Assembly (NCBI GenBank): GCA_910574285.1
Contig: CAJTAL010000003.1
Span: 62,001 to 126,000, forward strand
DNA from: Lachnospiraceae bacterium
Lineage (GTDB): Bacteria; Bacillota; Clostridia; Lachnospirales; Lachnospiraceae
DNA length: 64,000 nucleotides
Reading direction: 5' to 3'
Below, one piece after another: positions 26,318 to 36,629 of this stretch. The translations under genes and the position numbers were made by a program. Every line of letters starts with the position of its first letter. Within the stretch, counting starts at the first letter, position 1. The notes beneath the pieces are model-generated. The model was not told the origin of the DNA. It saw nothing but the letters and a program-made list of their open reading frames with translations, and searched no databases.

Positions 26318-27248
26318 GGAAAAGGCAGATATTTTGCTGATAGCGGGAGATTTGTTTCACAGGCAGCCGCTCCTTCGGGAACTGAAGGAGGTAAGCTACC
26401 TCTTCGGGACGCTTGAGCATACACAGGTAGTATTGATTGCGGGCAACCATGACTATCTGAAAAGAGAGTCTTATTATAGAAGTTTTGAATGGCCGGAACA
26501 TGTACATATGATTCTTGGCGGCGAGATATCCTGTGTGGAGATACCGGAGTTGTCCCTCGCAGTCTATGGGCTGAGTTATCATGCGAGGGAGATACGGGAC
26601 AGCCGGTACAACCATGCCGTACCGAAGAAGCGGCAGAGGTATGAGATTTTGCTGGCTCACGGAGGGGACGAGAAGCATATCCCGTTAAACTTGGGGAAAA
26701 TGGCCGCCCTGGGATATGATTATGTTGCTTTGGGCCATATCCATAAGCCCTGGTGCGAAGAGGGAAAGAACATTGCGTACGCGGGAGCTCTGGAACCTAT
26801 TGATAAGAACGATACCGGAGAACACGGCTATATTCTGGGGGAGATTACGGAGGATGGCTGTAGGCTTCGGTTTATTCCCTGCGCGGTCAGGAAGTATGTG
26901 CATCTTTCCGTGTCGGTTGAGAAGACGATGACCGGCCATGCCCTGAAAGAACGGGTCAGGGAAGAGATCGAGAAGCAGGGGATACAGAATATATATAAAG
27001 TCGTTATAGAAGGTATGCGGGATCCGGATATCTTATTTGATATGGCGGATATGGATACTTATGGCAATATTATCGATCTGACGGATGAGACAAAGCCGGC
27101 TTATGATTTTAAGAAGCTCCTGATGAAGAACAGGAACGATCTCCTGGGGAGATATATCGAGAGCCTGGCAGATTATGATGAAGACAGTATAGAGTACCTG
27201 GCGTTGTGCGAAGGCGTGCAGGCGTTGATGGAGACGAGAAGAGGTTAA
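26193..27248 (+). CDS. SbcD/YhaO-like metallophosphoesterase exonuclease
   Basis: 351 residues. Calcineurin-type nuclease motifs occur in order: IADVHLG (7-13), IAGDLFH, GNHDYL, LAHGGDEKH and LGHIHKP. The start MRFIHIADVHLG is canonical and has AGAAGG 8 bases upstream, although it lies inside the kinase frame. With the following ATPase it forms a Mre11-Rad50-type pair acting on DNA ends in repair. The gap to the ATPase is 9 bases. Confidence 0.9.
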   Translation: MRFIHIADVHLGANPDAGGSYSERRGREIWNSLERMMKICNEEKADILLIAGDLFHRQPLLRELKEVSYLFGTLEHTQVVLIAGNHDYLKRESYYRSFEWPEHVHMILGGEISCVEIPELSLAVYGLSYHAREIRDSRYNHAVPKKRQRYEILLAHGGDEKHIPLNLGKMAALGYDYVALGHIHKPWCEEGKNIAYAGALEPIDKNDTGEHGYILGEITEDGCRLRFIPCAVRKYVHLSVSVEKTMTGHALKERVREEIEKQGIQNIYKVVIEGMRDPDILFDMADMDTYGNIIDLTDETKPAYDFKKLLMKNRNDLLGRYIESLADYDEDSIEYLALCEGVQALMETRRG

Positions 27249-27257
27249 GACCAGATT

Positions 27258-28829
27258 ATGAAGATTCGCGAATTGAGATTACAGCATTTTGGAAAATTTA
27301 CAGACAGATCCATACAGATCGGGGATGGGATTAATATCCTGTATGGAGAGAATGAGTCCGGCAAGTCCACGCTTCATACGTTTATCAAAGGAATGTTTTT
27401 CGGTATGGAGAGAGGGAGGGGCCGGGCCTCTGTTTATGATACATTCAGTGTCTATGAGCCATGGGAGAACCCGAATTATTATGCGGGATCACTGAGGTTC
27501 GAAAGCGGCGGGAAGATGTTCCGGATTGACAGGAACTTTGACAGATATACGAAGAAAGCCGAGCTGATCTGCGAAGACGACGGTGAGAAATTGTCTGTTG
27601 AAGACGGAGATCTGGAGATGGTGATCGGAGGCTTGAATTCAGGAAACTATGAAAATACCATCTCTATCGGGCAATTGAAGGTGGAGACGGGCAAACCCCT
27701 TGCGGCGGAGTTCAAGAATTACGCGACCAATTACTATGCGACCGGGAACAGCGAGATGAATCTGTCGAAAGCGCTGGGACATCTGAAGGAGAAGAAGCAG
27801 CAGTTGGAGCGGGAAGTGAAAGACTCTATGCTGCGCAGGCAGGTACAGCGTGAACGGATGGAACAGGAGGCGTCCTATGTGTGGCGCGACGTTCACAGGC
27901 TGGAGGAAGAATACGTGCGGATCACGGAGGAGGTCAGACACCGCCGTGAGAAGGACCTGGCGGAAGGGCAGGAGAGTACGGAGAATAAGCGGATGATCGA
28001 CGAATTGCGCCCGGATAAATGGAGGATTCATCCGGTGGAGATTATCGTGTTCATCGGAGTCATCATATTAGCATTTATTATGATCGCAAAGCCCTGGAAT
28101 TATCTGGTGGCCATCATTCTTTTTCTGATATGCGGAATATATGTCTGGAACCGTATGAAGGTAGGAAAGCAGCAGGAAAAGACGCCGCCGGAGATTATAC
28201 TGGAAGAGATCACGCCGGAAGAGGAGAAGATCCCCCGTGAGAAGCTCTTGTGGGAACAGGCCCATGTCAAAGAAGAACTTCGGGAGAAGCAGACGCAGTA
28301 TTCCAATCTGAAAGAACAGTTGGAGGAACTGGACGAGATCAGCGGCGATTACAGAGAGTATGACCGGCGGCGCTCGGCTCTTGTGATGGCGATGGATAAG
28401 CTGAACGAACTCTCTGCCGATATGCAGAGGCAGTTGGAGGAACGGCTGAACGGCAGGACGTCAGAGATCCTGGCGGATGTCACGGGCGGCTGGTACACGA
28501 AGATGCTGATCGAAGAGGGGCTTCATGTAAGTGTCCTGAAGGACGGAAGGAGGATTCCGGCGGAAAATCTAAGCCGGGGTACGGTGGAACAGATGTATTT
28601 CGCGCTACGGATGGCGGCAAGCGAGATGCTGTATGAAGAGGAGTATCCGGTGATACTGGATGATACATTTGCCTATTATGATGACGTGCGTCTCGCCAAT
28701 ACGCTAAGATGGCTGGGAGAGCATCGGAAACAGGTACTGCTCTTCACCTGTCAGAAACGGGAAGAGCAGCAGCTTAAGGAACTGGGGATTTCCTTTCAGA
28801 AAGTAAATGTGAACGTGTCAGTACACTAA
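27258..28829 (+). CDS. Short SbcC/YhaN-like ATPase with a membrane hairpin
   Basis: 523 residues. Walker A GENESGKS (30-37) in an N-terminal AAA_27-type domain, coiled coil about 170-250, two adjacent hydrophobic helices (about 258-277 and 280-296), second coiled coil 325-400, then signature LSRGT (438-442) and Walker B VILDDT (465-470). Bacillus YhaN is roughly twice as long (family knowledge); here the coiled-coil arm is much shortened and contains a membrane hairpin, so the complex may be tethered to the membrane. Partner of the upstream nuclease. Its stop overlaps that of the convergent prs gene by 4 bases. Confidence 0.88.
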   Translation: MKIRELRLQHFGKFTDRSIQIGDGINILYGENESGKSTLHTFIKGMFFGMERGRGRASVYDTFSVYEPWENPNYYAGSLRFESGGKMFRIDRNFDRYTKKAELICEDDGEKLSVEDGDLEMVIGGLNSGNYENTISIGQLKVETGKPLAAEFKNYATNYYATGNSEMNLSKALGHLKEKKQQLEREVKDSMLRRQVQRERMEQEASYVWRDVHRLEEEYVRITEEVRHRREKDLAEGQESTENKRMIDELRPDKWRIHPVEIIVFIGVIILAFIMIAKPWNYLVAIILFLICGIYVWNRMKVGKQQEKTPPEIILEEITPEEEKIPREKLLWEQAHVKEELREKQTQYSNLKEQLEELDEISGDYREYDRRRSALVMAMDKLNELSADMQRQLEERLNGRTSEILADVTGGWYTKMLIEEGLHVSVLKDGRRIPAENLSRGTVEQMYFALRMAASEMLYEEEYPVILDDTFAYYDDVRLANTLRWLGEHRKQVLLFTCQKREEQQLKELGISFQKVNVNVSVH

Positions 28830-30016
28830 CTGATAGGATGTCCCGCATTATATTCGTTGACGATGTGGTGAATGCGGTCGACCGGATTCAGGATGCTGCT
28901 GATAGATCCGTCGTGGTTCAGGGTATCGATCATGAGCGCGATATATTTGCTCATATCACAGTTAATATAATAAGGACGTTCAAGCAGCTCCGGAGTCTGA
29001 TAGATCAGGTTGGTGGTCAGGATGGCGTCGAAGCTGCCTTCTTCATATGCCTGATCGAATTTTTTCAGTCCGTTTGTGAATAACCCGAAGGTCGCGGCGG
29101 CGAAGATGCGCCTTGCTTTCCGCTGTTTTAACTGGCGCGCCACATCGAGGATACTGTCTCCGGAGGAGATCATATCGTCTAAAATGATCACGTCTTTTCC
29201 TTCCACGGAGGAGCCCAGGAATTCGTGGGCAACGATGGGATTGCGTCCGTCGATAATCTTCGTATAATCCCGACGTTTGTAGAACATACCCATGTCAAGG
29301 TTCAGTACGTTGGCAAGGTAGACGGCACGTCCGGTAGCGCCTTCGTCTGGGCTGATGGCCATCATATGGTCACTGTCGATCTGCAGGTCGTCAAAGTGTT
29401 TGAGAAGACCTTTCACAAACTGATAAGTAGGGCGCACAGTCTCAAAGCCGTTCAAAGGTATGGCGTTCTGGACGCGGGGGTCATGGGCGTCAAAAGTAAT
29501 GATATTATCCGCCCCCATGCGCACCAGCTCCTGGAGGGCGAGGGCGCAGTCCAGAGATTCCCGGCCGCTTCTTTTATGCTGGCGGCTTTCGTAAAGAAAC
29601 GGCATGATAACGTTGATTCGTCTTGCCTTTCCGCCTACGGCGGCGATAACACGTTTGAGGTTCTGATAATGGTCGTCCGGAGACATATGGTTCATATGTC
29701 CGGTCAGAGAATAAGTTAAACTGTAGTTGCAGACATCTACCATAAGGTAGACGTCTTTTCCGCGGACGGATTCATTGATAATGCCTTTGGCTTCCCCGGA
29801 GCCAAAGCGAGGGACCTTCGCGTCGATCAGATAAGTATCTCGTTCATATCCATTGTAGACAACATCGTCTTTGTAGATATGGCCTTCTTCTTTGCGCCAT
29901 CTTACGATATAATCGTTTACTTTGCTGCCCATCTCTTTGCAGCCGTCCAGGGCGATGAGTCCAAGCGCCCCGACTGGTATGTTCTCCAAAATACGATCAT
30001 TACGGCGTAGCATCAT
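28826..30016 (-). CDS. prs: Ribose-phosphate pyrophosphokinase (PRPP synthetase)
   Basis: 396 residues. Visible PRPP synthetase features: ITFDAHDPRVQNAIP, and the PRPP-binding loop VIILDDMISSGDSILDVA. It makes PRPP from ribose 5-phosphate and ATP for nucleotide and amino acid synthesis. It is about 80 residues longer than the classical 315-residue enzyme, with extra sequence at the N terminus, a form I recall from other Lachnospiraceae. GGGAGG is 5 bases before ATG 30016. Cotranscription with the dnaC-like gene upstream is likely (14-base gap). Confidence 0.9.
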   Translation of the reverse strand: MMLRRNDRILENIPVGALGLIALDGCKEMGSKVNDYIVRWRKEEGHIYKDDVVYNGYERDTYLIDAKVPRFGSGEAKGIINESVRGKDVYLMVDVCNYSLTYSLTGHMNHMSPDDHYQNLKRVIAAVGGKARRINVIMPFLYESRQHKRSGRESLDCALALQELVRMGADNIITFDAHDPRVQNAIPLNGFETVRPTYQFVKGLLKHFDDLQIDSDHMMAISPDEGATGRAVYLANVLNLDMGMFYKRRDYTKIIDGRNPIVAHEFLGSSVEGKDVIILDDMISSGDSILDVARQLKQRKARRIFAAATFGLFTNGLKKFDQAYEEGSFDAILTTNLIYQTPELLERPYYINCDMSKYIALMIDTLNHDGSISSILNPVDRIHHIVNEYNAGHPIS

Positions 30017-30030
30017 TCGTACCTCCCGAA

Positions 30031-31026
30031 TTAAGATTTTTTTTGCAATAGTTTTTTCTGAATCCGGATATCGTCGCCGGTCAGCCTGAGGATCGTATAA
30101 TTGCTGCTGATCCGCGAGAAGGTCCGTTCAGAGTAGATGGATTGTATATCGTCCAATGCCAGATTGGTAGATATTATGGTTGGTTTCCGTCTCAGAATCC
30201 GCTCGTTCAGACAGATGAAGAGCTGTGATACCGTAAAGGAATTCGGCAGTTCCGTTCCGAGATCATCAATAATCAGGAGGTCGCAGTCATAGATGTGTTC
30301 CTGCGCGTCCGTATCATGAGTGTCCCGGCTGCCGAAGGTATTCTGAGCGAACAGATCGAATAAACTTGCCGCCGTAAAGTATACGACAGAGAAAGACGTA
30401 TCGATCAGTTCTTTTGCAATGCAATGAGAAAGAAAGGTCTTGCCCACCCCGGTGTCCCCATACAACAGGATGTTGCGGAATTCGGCGGAAAATGTATCCA
30501 CGAATTCATGGCATACCTTCAGCGCAGTCTGCATAGCTTCCAGAGACGACCTTCCGGTCAGAGGGTCTATGTGGCTGCGGGAGTAATAATCCAGTGAACA
30601 GGCAGAGAAGTTCTCTTTTGCCAGGATATCCCGAATGTTCGATTGTTCATAGAGCAGTTCTATGACGGCTTTCTTAAAGCAATGGCATTTGTGATCGCCG
30701 ATATATCCGGTATCCCGGCAGTCCGGACATTCATAGTGAAGCTCCAGATAGCCTGCCGGCAGATCATGCGCGGCCAGCAGTCTTTGCTTCTTAAGCGCCA
30801 GAGCATGAAGCTCCTCTTTGAGAGAGACCAGAGCGCTCTCGTCTCCGTTAAGAAGCTTCCGTGCCTGATTGAGGCTCAGGGAAGAGACGGAACGTTCCAG
30901 TTCTTCCAGCTCCGGGACAGCCAAAAAAGCAGCCTTTTTGCGTTCCCGGAGATGATACTCGTTGTCAAGCTGCTTTTGTTCATAGTCTCGCATGATCTGA
31001 TCGTATTGTGAGTTAGAGAGTCCCAT
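30031..31026 (-). CDS. DnaC/IstB-like AAA+ helicase-loading ATPase
   Basis: 331 residues. A zinc-ribbon-like region (CPDCRDTGYIGDHKCHC, about 115-131) precedes an AAA+ core with Walker A YGDTGVGKTFLSHCIAKEL, Walker B LLIIDDLGTE and sensor STNLAL. The layout matches DnaC/DnaI-type loaders of the replicative helicase. The upstream neighbour encodes a DnaD-domain protein, so the pair is the expected primosome loading module. Confidence 0.9.
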   Translation of the reverse strand: MGLSNSQYDQIMRDYEQKQLDNEYHLRERKKAAFLAVPELEELERSVSSLSLNQARKLLNGDESALVSLKEELHALALKKQRLLAAHDLPAGYLELHYECPDCRDTGYIGDHKCHCFKKAVIELLYEQSNIRDILAKENFSACSLDYYSRSHIDPLTGRSSLEAMQTALKVCHEFVDTFSAEFRNILLYGDTGVGKTFLSHCIAKELIDTSFSVVYFTAASLFDLFAQNTFGSRDTHDTDAQEHIYDCDLLIIDDLGTELPNSFTVSQLFICLNERILRRKPTIISTNLALDDIQSIYSERTFSRISSNYTILRLTGDDIRIQKKLLQKKS

Positions 31027-31060
31027 GTCCTGATTAAAACTCCTTAGTCGTAGATGAACC

Positions 31061-32071
31061 TTACTGCTGTACCAGTCTGCGCTCTAATGAGTCCATATCG
31101 TAGGAACGGCCGGTAAAGTTGTTGAATTTGTTGCTGCCTGCGCCGGCTGCAGGTTTCACAGACGGCTTTTTCTTTCGTTCTTTTTCTTTCTGGAAATCCG
31201 CGTCTAACGATTCAATATCCTGGAGCCGGCGGACCTTCTTCTCGAACCAGTTCTTGAGAATCGTGTCCGTATATTCGAAGTTGGGCTGGTGGATCGTATT
31301 CATTGTGCGGTTGCAGGCTTCCAGTATAATGTCCAGGGCAAAGCAGTATTCTTCGTTCCATCTCTTGATGTAAGCGATCTCAGAGGCGGCGGGAGCGCGT
31401 CCTTTGATGCCGTACGCGTTCAGTACGGAATAGCAGTTCTTATTGTACAGGATGGTGCCGGCTTTGGCTTCTGCCACGGTTTTGATCTTCCGTTCGTCCC
31501 AGGACAGCGCAACCTTCTTAATATAGTGCATGCTTTTATGCCCGGTCTCCACGCAGTATTCGATCAGATACTCGATCAGCTCCACCGACATATGCAGCGA
31601 GTCATAGAAATATGTAATCGTATCTATGTCCGTCGAAGAAAGAGTTTTGCCGAGATACTGCTCGGCTACGAACAATAATTCTTTCAATTCCTTGCGTTCT
31701 TCGCGTCTGCGGTATTGCTGGATATTAGACGGAGTATCCGAAGTCTTGCTTCCGGCAAAGGGCGCCGGCGCCAGATGATCGTCTGAAACGGACTCTTTAA
31801 CGGCGTCTTCTTCCGTCTGTTCGCAGTAGTCTACGAGATCTTGTTTCTTCCAGTATCTTAATGCCCGGCGGACATCCTTCTCCGTACAGTCCAGGATATC
31901 TGCCATCTCTGAGACGGACAGAGCCCCCTCAGGTCTGTTCAGATGGCGTAACAGAAGGAGATATACCTTTACGTATTCACCGTTCGCCTGCGCCATGTGA
32001 CAGTCGATAAATTCATTCTCAAGCACGGTAGTGCTGCTTTGAGCCTGGTTGGTAAGAGTTAATTTTGTCAT
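31061..32071 (-). CDS. DnaD/DnaB-domain replication initiation protein
   Basis: 336 residues from ATG 32071; the frame is open further upstream, but the sequence there is atypical and the ATG follows AGAGGGGG at about 13 bases, a poor spacing, so the start is not certain. A winged-helix N-terminal part (SVSEMADILDCTEKDVRRALRYWKKQDLVDYCE) and a C-terminal DnaD domain ending YTDTILKNWFEKKVRRL are visible. DnaD-type proteins remodel DNA and help load the helicase. Downstream in the same direction is the DnaC-like loader. Confidence 0.87.
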   Translation of the reverse strand: MTKLTLTNQAQSSTTVLENEFIDCHMAQANGEYVKVYLLLLRHLNRPEGALSVSEMADILDCTEKDVRRALRYWKKQDLVDYCEQTEEDAVKESVSDDHLAPAPFAGSKTSDTPSNIQQYRRREERKELKELLFVAEQYLGKTLSSTDIDTITYFYDSLHMSVELIEYLIEYCVETGHKSMHYIKKVALSWDERKIKTVAEAKAGTILYNKNCYSVLNAYGIKGRAPAASEIAYIKRWNEEYCFALDIILEACNRTMNTIHQPNFEYTDTILKNWFEKKVRRLQDIESLDADFQKEKERKKKPSVKPAAGAGSNKFNNFTGRSYDMDSLERRLVQQ

Positions 32072-32209
32072 AGCCTTCTGCAGTCCCCCTCTACAGTTAG
32101 TTTTATAATTGGCTTTATCATTATAGCACCAGAAGGACAGGCAAAAAAGGAATTTTTGAGTAAAAAACAAGGTTTTTTGTGGATAAAAATCTGTGGAAAT
32201 TGTGGAAAA

Positions 32210-33664
32210 CTAACGTTTCAGAAGCTCTTCCCCAATATTTACAACGTCTCCGGCTCCCATAGTTATCAACATGTCCCCTTTCTGGCATATTCTGGTACAA
32301 AAGTCTTCGATATCCTGGAAAGAAGAAAAATAATATGCGTCGCAGCCCTTTTCCTTCAGGGCGTCCGCGATATCCTTCGAGGAGATGCCCAGGGTGTCGG
32401 TTTCCCTTGCCGCATAGATATCGGCCAGGATGACGTGATCGGTTTCGCAAAGCGCGTCGACAAATTCCCGGAAGAGAGCTTTCGTCCTGGTATACGTATG
32501 GGGTTGGAAGACACACCAGATCTCCCTGTGCGGATAATTCTTTGCCGCTGCCAGGGAAGCCTGGATCTCTGTCGGGTGATGGGCATAATCGTCGATGATC
32601 GTGACGCCGTTTCGCATGCCCTTCAGCTCAAAGCGGCGGTCGGTTCCATGGAATGACTTAAGTCCTTCCTTTATTGCGTCGACGGAGACCTCCAGGAGGT
32701 CTGCGGCGGCGATAGCGGCCAGTGCGTTGGACACGTTATGGTCTCCGTTGACGGAAAGGTCGATCCGGCTTACAAAGTTACCATGCCGGAACAGGTCAAA
32801 GGAGGCTTCGCCTAAATCATTGTGGGAAATATTGGCAGCGCTGTACGCGGGAGAATTGCCGTTGTTTCCTGCGTTTTCGGAGTCTGCATATCCGCGGTCT
32901 TTGCAGGTTATACTAAGTCCGTCGTTAATGGAATCATTTCCGTAAGTAATAACCCTGCAGGAGAGATCGGCAGTGATCTCTGAGAGGTTCGGAATACTGT
33001 TATTGATGATCAGCGTTCCGTCTTCGGGCAGAAGCTTCGCAAACTTATGGAAAGAATTGCGGATTTCGTCCAGATCTTTGAAGAAATCCAGATGATCCGC
33101 GTCGATGTTTAATATGATTCCGATATTCGGGAAGAAGTGGAGGAAGCTGTTGGTATATTCGCATGCTTCCGTAACGAAAACCTCTGATCCGCCTACACGG
33201 ATATTGCCGCCGATGGCTTTCAGGATACCGCCTACAGATATGGTGGGATCCAGATCTGCGGCAAGCAGTATATGGGAAAGCATGGACGTGGTGGTGGTCT
33301 TTCCGTGGGTTCCGGATACTGCGACAGGTACTTTATAATTCGTCATCAGTTGTCCTAAGAGTTCGGCCCGGCTTAACATAGGAAGATTCTGGCGGAGAGC
33401 TTCCTGATACTCCTCATTATCTTCGTGAATAGCGGCCGTGTATACGACTACGTCAATTCCGGGAATAATATTAGAAGCCTGCTGCCTGCAGAATACGGCG
33501 GCGCCTAATTGTTTCAGCCGGTCAGTCAGGGCGGATTCCTTGTTATCAGAACCTGAGACGCGGAAACCCTCTTTTAACAGGATCTCTGCGAGACCGCTCA
33601 TACTGATGCCGCCGATTCCGATAAAATGCACGTGTACAGGTTGTTTGAAGTTGATTTTATACAT
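32210..33664 (-). CDS. murC: UDP-N-acetylmuramate--L-alanine ligase
   Basis: 484 residues. N-terminal Rossmann domain FIGIGGISMSGLAEIL (14-29), P-loop SGTHGKTTTTSM (117-128), a central HLDFF and DYAHHPTEI region and a C-terminal ligase domain (FQPHTYTRT). It adds the first amino acid of the peptidoglycan peptide in the cytoplasm. It is about 25 residues longer than usual; an Asn/Gly/Ser-rich insertion at about 244-272 explains this. A 138-base gap separates it from the DnaD-like gene downstream. Confidence 0.96.
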   Translation of the reverse strand: MYKINFKQPVHVHFIGIGGISMSGLAEILLKEGFRVSGSDNKESALTDRLKQLGAAVFCRQQASNIIPGIDVVVYTAAIHEDNEEYQEALRQNLPMLSRAELLGQLMTNYKVPVAVSGTHGKTTTTSMLSHILLAADLDPTISVGGILKAIGGNIRVGGSEVFVTEACEYTNSFLHFFPNIGIILNIDADHLDFFKDLDEIRNSFHKFAKLLPEDGTLIINNSIPNLSEITADLSCRVITYGNDSINDGLSITCKDRGYADSENAGNNGNSPAYSAANISHNDLGEASFDLFRHGNFVSRIDLSVNGDHNVSNALAAIAAADLLEVSVDAIKEGLKSFHGTDRRFELKGMRNGVTIIDDYAHHPTEIQASLAAAKNYPHREIWCVFQPHTYTRTKALFREFVDALCETDHVILADIYAARETDTLGISSKDIADALKEKGCDAYYFSSFQDIEDFCTRICQKGDMLITMGAGDVVNIGEELLKR

Positions 33665-33807
33665 AAGATACCTTCCTTGAAAATAGTCATAATAGTTATA
33701 GTCTTTTCATAATATTATATACATATATGGGAAAAAAACCAAGTCAAATTTTTTTGTTATATTTTAATAAAATCTTAACAAAAAATTCAAAATTTTTGTA
33801 AATATTG

Positions 33808-33836
33808 TTCACTATATGAAAAAATTGTGGTATAAT
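33808..33836 (+). promoter_or_regulatory. Promoter of glgC-glgD
   Basis: TTCACT (33808-33813), 17-base spacer, TATAAT (33831-33836) with an extended TGG before it. The leader to the ATG at 33868 is about 25 bases, with GGAAAGGGTG as ribosome binding site. The 203-base gap to murC is otherwise AT-rich with no clear element. Confidence 0.72.
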
Positions 33837-33867
33837 AAGAATAGATTTACTTGGAAAGGGTGATGAC

Positions 33868-35142
33868 ATGAGAAAAAAAGAAATGATAGCGATGCTTCTG
33901 GCCGGTGGTCAGGGAAGCAGATTAGGCGTCCTTACTGCAAAAGTGGCCAAGCCGGCAGTTGCTTTTGGAGGCAAATATAGGATTATAGACTTTCCGCTCA
34001 GTAACTGTATCAACTCGGGAATCGATACTGTCGGGGTATTGACCCAGTACCAGCCGCTGCGGCTGAATACGCATATCGGGATTGGTATTCCGTGGGATCT
34101 GGACCGTAATTTCGGAGGAGTCACGATTCTTCCGCCTTACGAGAAAAGCGATAACAGCGAGTGGTATACGGGTACTGCGAATGCGATCTACCAGAATCTG
34201 GACTATATGGAGACGTTTCATCCGGAGTATGTATTGATCTTGTCCGGCGATCACATCTATAAGATGGATTATGAAGTGATGCTGGATTACCATAAGGAGA
34301 ATCAGGCGGATGTTACGATAGCGGCGATGCCGGTGCCAAAAGAAGAGGCGAGCAGGTTTGGAATCGTAGTGACGGATCGGGAAGGGAAGATCTCGGAATT
34401 CCAGGAAAAGCCGCCGGAGCCAAAGAGTAATCTGGCGTCTATGGGAATCTATATCTTTAGCTGGAAGGTGCTTAAGGAGGCGCTGATCGCGCTGGAACAT
34501 GTGCCGGGATGTGATTTTGGCAAGCATATTATTCCGTACTGCCATGACAGAGGCCAGCGGTTATTCGCCTACGAATACAACGGATACTGGAAAGACGTAG
34601 GAACACTCGGTTCTTATTGGGAAGCGAATATGGAATTGATTGATATCATTCCGGAATTTAATCTCTACGAAGAGTACTGGAAGATATATACGAACAGCGG
34701 TATCCTTCCGCCTCAGTATATTTCCGGACAGGCGGTGGTTGACAGGAGTATTGTCGGAAACGGAACGGAAATCTACGGAGAAGTGCATAACAGCGTCATC
34801 GGTTCAGGCGTTACGATAGGAAACGGAACGGTAGTCAGAGATTCTATCGTTATGAAGGACGTTACGATCGGAGACGGGTGCGTGATCGACAAATCGATCA
34901 TTGCTGAGAATTGCGGGATCGGAGATAATGTGACCTTTGGAATCGGAAACGACGTGCCGAACAAGATGAAACCGTCAATCTATTCCTTCGGATTGGTGAC
35001 GGTGGGTGAGAATTCCGTAGTCCCGGCAGGAATACAAGTCGGAAAAAATACTGCGATCAGCGGCGTCACAGTCAGGGAAGACTATCCGAACGGCGTACTT
35101 GAGAGTGGAGAGACATTGATAAAGGCAGGTGGACGAGTATGA
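33868..35142 (+). CDS. glgC: Glucose-1-phosphate adenylyltransferase
   Basis: 424 residues. N-terminal nucleotidyltransferase with [37 protein letters not shown] (residues 10-46 region) and a C-terminal left-handed beta-helix with hexapeptide repeats ([13 protein letters not shown] onward). It makes ADP-glucose for glycogen synthesis. It overlaps glgD by 4 bases (ATGA), the usual GlgC-GlgD arrangement of Firmicutes. Confidence 0.96.
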   Translation: MRKKEMIAMLLAGGQGSRLGVLTAKVAKPAVAFGGKYRIIDFPLSNCINSGIDTVGVLTQYQPLRLNTHIGIGIPWDLDRNFGGVTILPPYEKSDNSEWYTGTANAIYQNLDYMETFHPEYVLILSGDHIYKMDYEVMLDYHKENQADVTIAAMPVPKEEASRFGIVVTDREGKISEFQEKPPEPKSNLASMGIYIFSWKVLKEALIALEHVPGCDFGKHIIPYCHDRGQRLFAYEYNGYWKDVGTLGSYWEANMELIDIIPEFNLYEEYWKIYTNSGILPPQYISGQAVVDRSIVGNGTEIYGEVHNSVIGSGVTIGNGTVVRDSIVMKDVTIGDGCVIDKSIIAENCGIGDNVTFGIGNDVPNKMKPSIYSFGLVTVGENSVVPAGIQVGKNTAISGVTVREDYPNGVLESGETLIKAGGRV

Positions 35143-36257
35143 GAGCAGTAGGTATTATATTAGCGGGTGGGAACAGTCATAAGATGCGTGAACTGACTCA
35201 GAGACGGGCAATTGCCGCTATGCCGGTAGCGGGAAGCTATAGGGCGATTGACTTTGCTTTAAGCAATATGTCAAATTCACATATTCAGAAAGTAGCGGTG
35301 CTGACGCAGTATAACGCACGTTCGCTGAACGAACACCTGAATTCATCTAAATGGTGGGATTTCGGAAGGAAACAGGGGGGATTATATGTATTCACCCCGA
35401 CGATCACGGCAGACAACGGATACTGGTATAGAGGAACGGCGGACGCGATCTATCAGAATCTGGATTTCCTCCGGAGATGTCATGAACCATATGTGATCAT
35501 CACATCCGGAGACGCCGTATATAAGATGGACTATAATAAGATATTGGAATATCATATCCAGAAGAAAGCAGATGTTACGGTAGTTTGTAAGAGGCTGGAT
35601 GACAATGAAGACGCCAGCCGGTTCGGGACTCTGAAGCTGGACGAGACCATGCGGATCGAGGATTTTGAAGAGAAACCGATGCTGGCTACTTCGAATATGA
35701 TATCTACCGGTATCTATGTTATCAGAAGGAGGCTTCTGATTGATTTAATCGAGCATTGCGCGGAAGAAGAGAGACATGATTTTGTAACTGATATTCTGAT
35801 CAGATATAAGAATCTGAAGAGAATGTACGGTTATGAGATAAAAGATTACTGGAGCAACATCTCAACGGTAGCTGCATATTACCGGACGAATATGGATTTC
35901 CTGGATCCGAAGGTGAGGAATTATTTCTTCAAAGAACATCCGGAGATCTATTCTAAGGTGAGCGACCTGCCTCCGGCGAAGTATAATCCGGGCGCCGTAG
36001 TCAAGAACAGTCTGGTGGCGAGCGGAAGTATCGTCAATGGTACGGTAGAGAATTCGATTCTCTTCAAGAAGACGTTCGTGGGAAATAATTGCGTGATTAA
36101 GAACTCAATTATTTTGAATGATGTTTATCTTGGGGATAATACGTACATTGAGAATTGTATCGTAGAGAGCAGGGATACGATCAGGGCGAAGACGCGCCAT
36201 GTTGGGGAAAATGGTGTGAAGGTAATCGTGGAAAAAAACGAAAGGTATGCACTATAG
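35139..36257 (+). CDS. glgD: Glucose-1-phosphate adenylyltransferase subunit GlgD
   Basis: 372 residues, paralogue of GlgC with a degenerate substrate loop ([33 protein letters not shown]) in place of the GlgC signature, as expected for the non-catalytic regulatory subunit. Its C-terminal hexapeptide helix is shorter. The 4-base overlap with glgC implies balanced production of both subunits. Confidence 0.94.
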   Translation: MRAVGIILAGGNSHKMRELTQRRAIAAMPVAGSYRAIDFALSNMSNSHIQKVAVLTQYNARSLNEHLNSSKWWDFGRKQGGLYVFTPTITADNGYWYRGTADAIYQNLDFLRRCHEPYVIITSGDAVYKMDYNKILEYHIQKKADVTVVCKRLDDNEDASRFGTLKLDETMRIEDFEEKPMLATSNMISTGIYVIRRRLLIDLIEHCAEEERHDFVTDILIRYKNLKRMYGYEIKDYWSNISTVAAYYRTNMDFLDPKVRNYFFKEHPEIYSKVSDLPPAKYNPGAVVKNSLVASGSIVNGTVENSILFKKTFVGNNCVIKNSIILNDVYLGDNTYIENCIVESRDTIRAKTRHVGENGVKVIVEKNERYAL

Positions 36258-36353
36258 TGCGGCGGTAAGGGACTGAAAAGGAATAATTGGTACAGGCAGA
36301 TTGTGTGGATTATTTCTTCGCAGTTCATTAGGAAGAAAGGGGCAAGTAAAAAA

Positions 36354-36626
36354 ATGCAGATCACAGATGTACGCGTGCGTAGGATGGCTAAGGAGGGCAA
36401 ACTGAAAGCGGTAGTGTCTATTACAATAGATGAAGAGTTTGTCGTACATGATATTAAGGTCATCGAAGGTGAAAAGGGACTCTTCATTGCTATGCCGAGT
36501 AAGAAGGCGTTGGACGGAGAGTATCGAGACATTGCTCATCCAATCAATTCTGGGACGAGAGATCGTATACAGCGTATTATCCTTGAAAAGTACGAAGAGG
36601 CATTGGAAGAAGAGAGGGAAGAGTAG
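36354..36626 (+). CDS. spoVG: Septation/sporulation regulator SpoVG
   Basis: 90 residues from ATG 36354, with GAAAGGGG upstream; the frame is open earlier but the family begins at [10 protein letters not shown]. It has the full SpoVG core: [24 protein letters not shown] and [15 protein letters not shown]. SpoVG is a small nucleic acid-binding regulator of sporulation, septation and envelope genes. Single gene closed by a terminator at 36630. Confidence 0.96.
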   Translation: MQITDVRVRRMAKEGKLKAVVSITIDEEFVVHDIKVIEGEKGLFIAMPSKKALDGEYRDIAHPINSGTRDRIQRIILEKYEEALEEEREE

Positions 36627-36629
36627 AAA

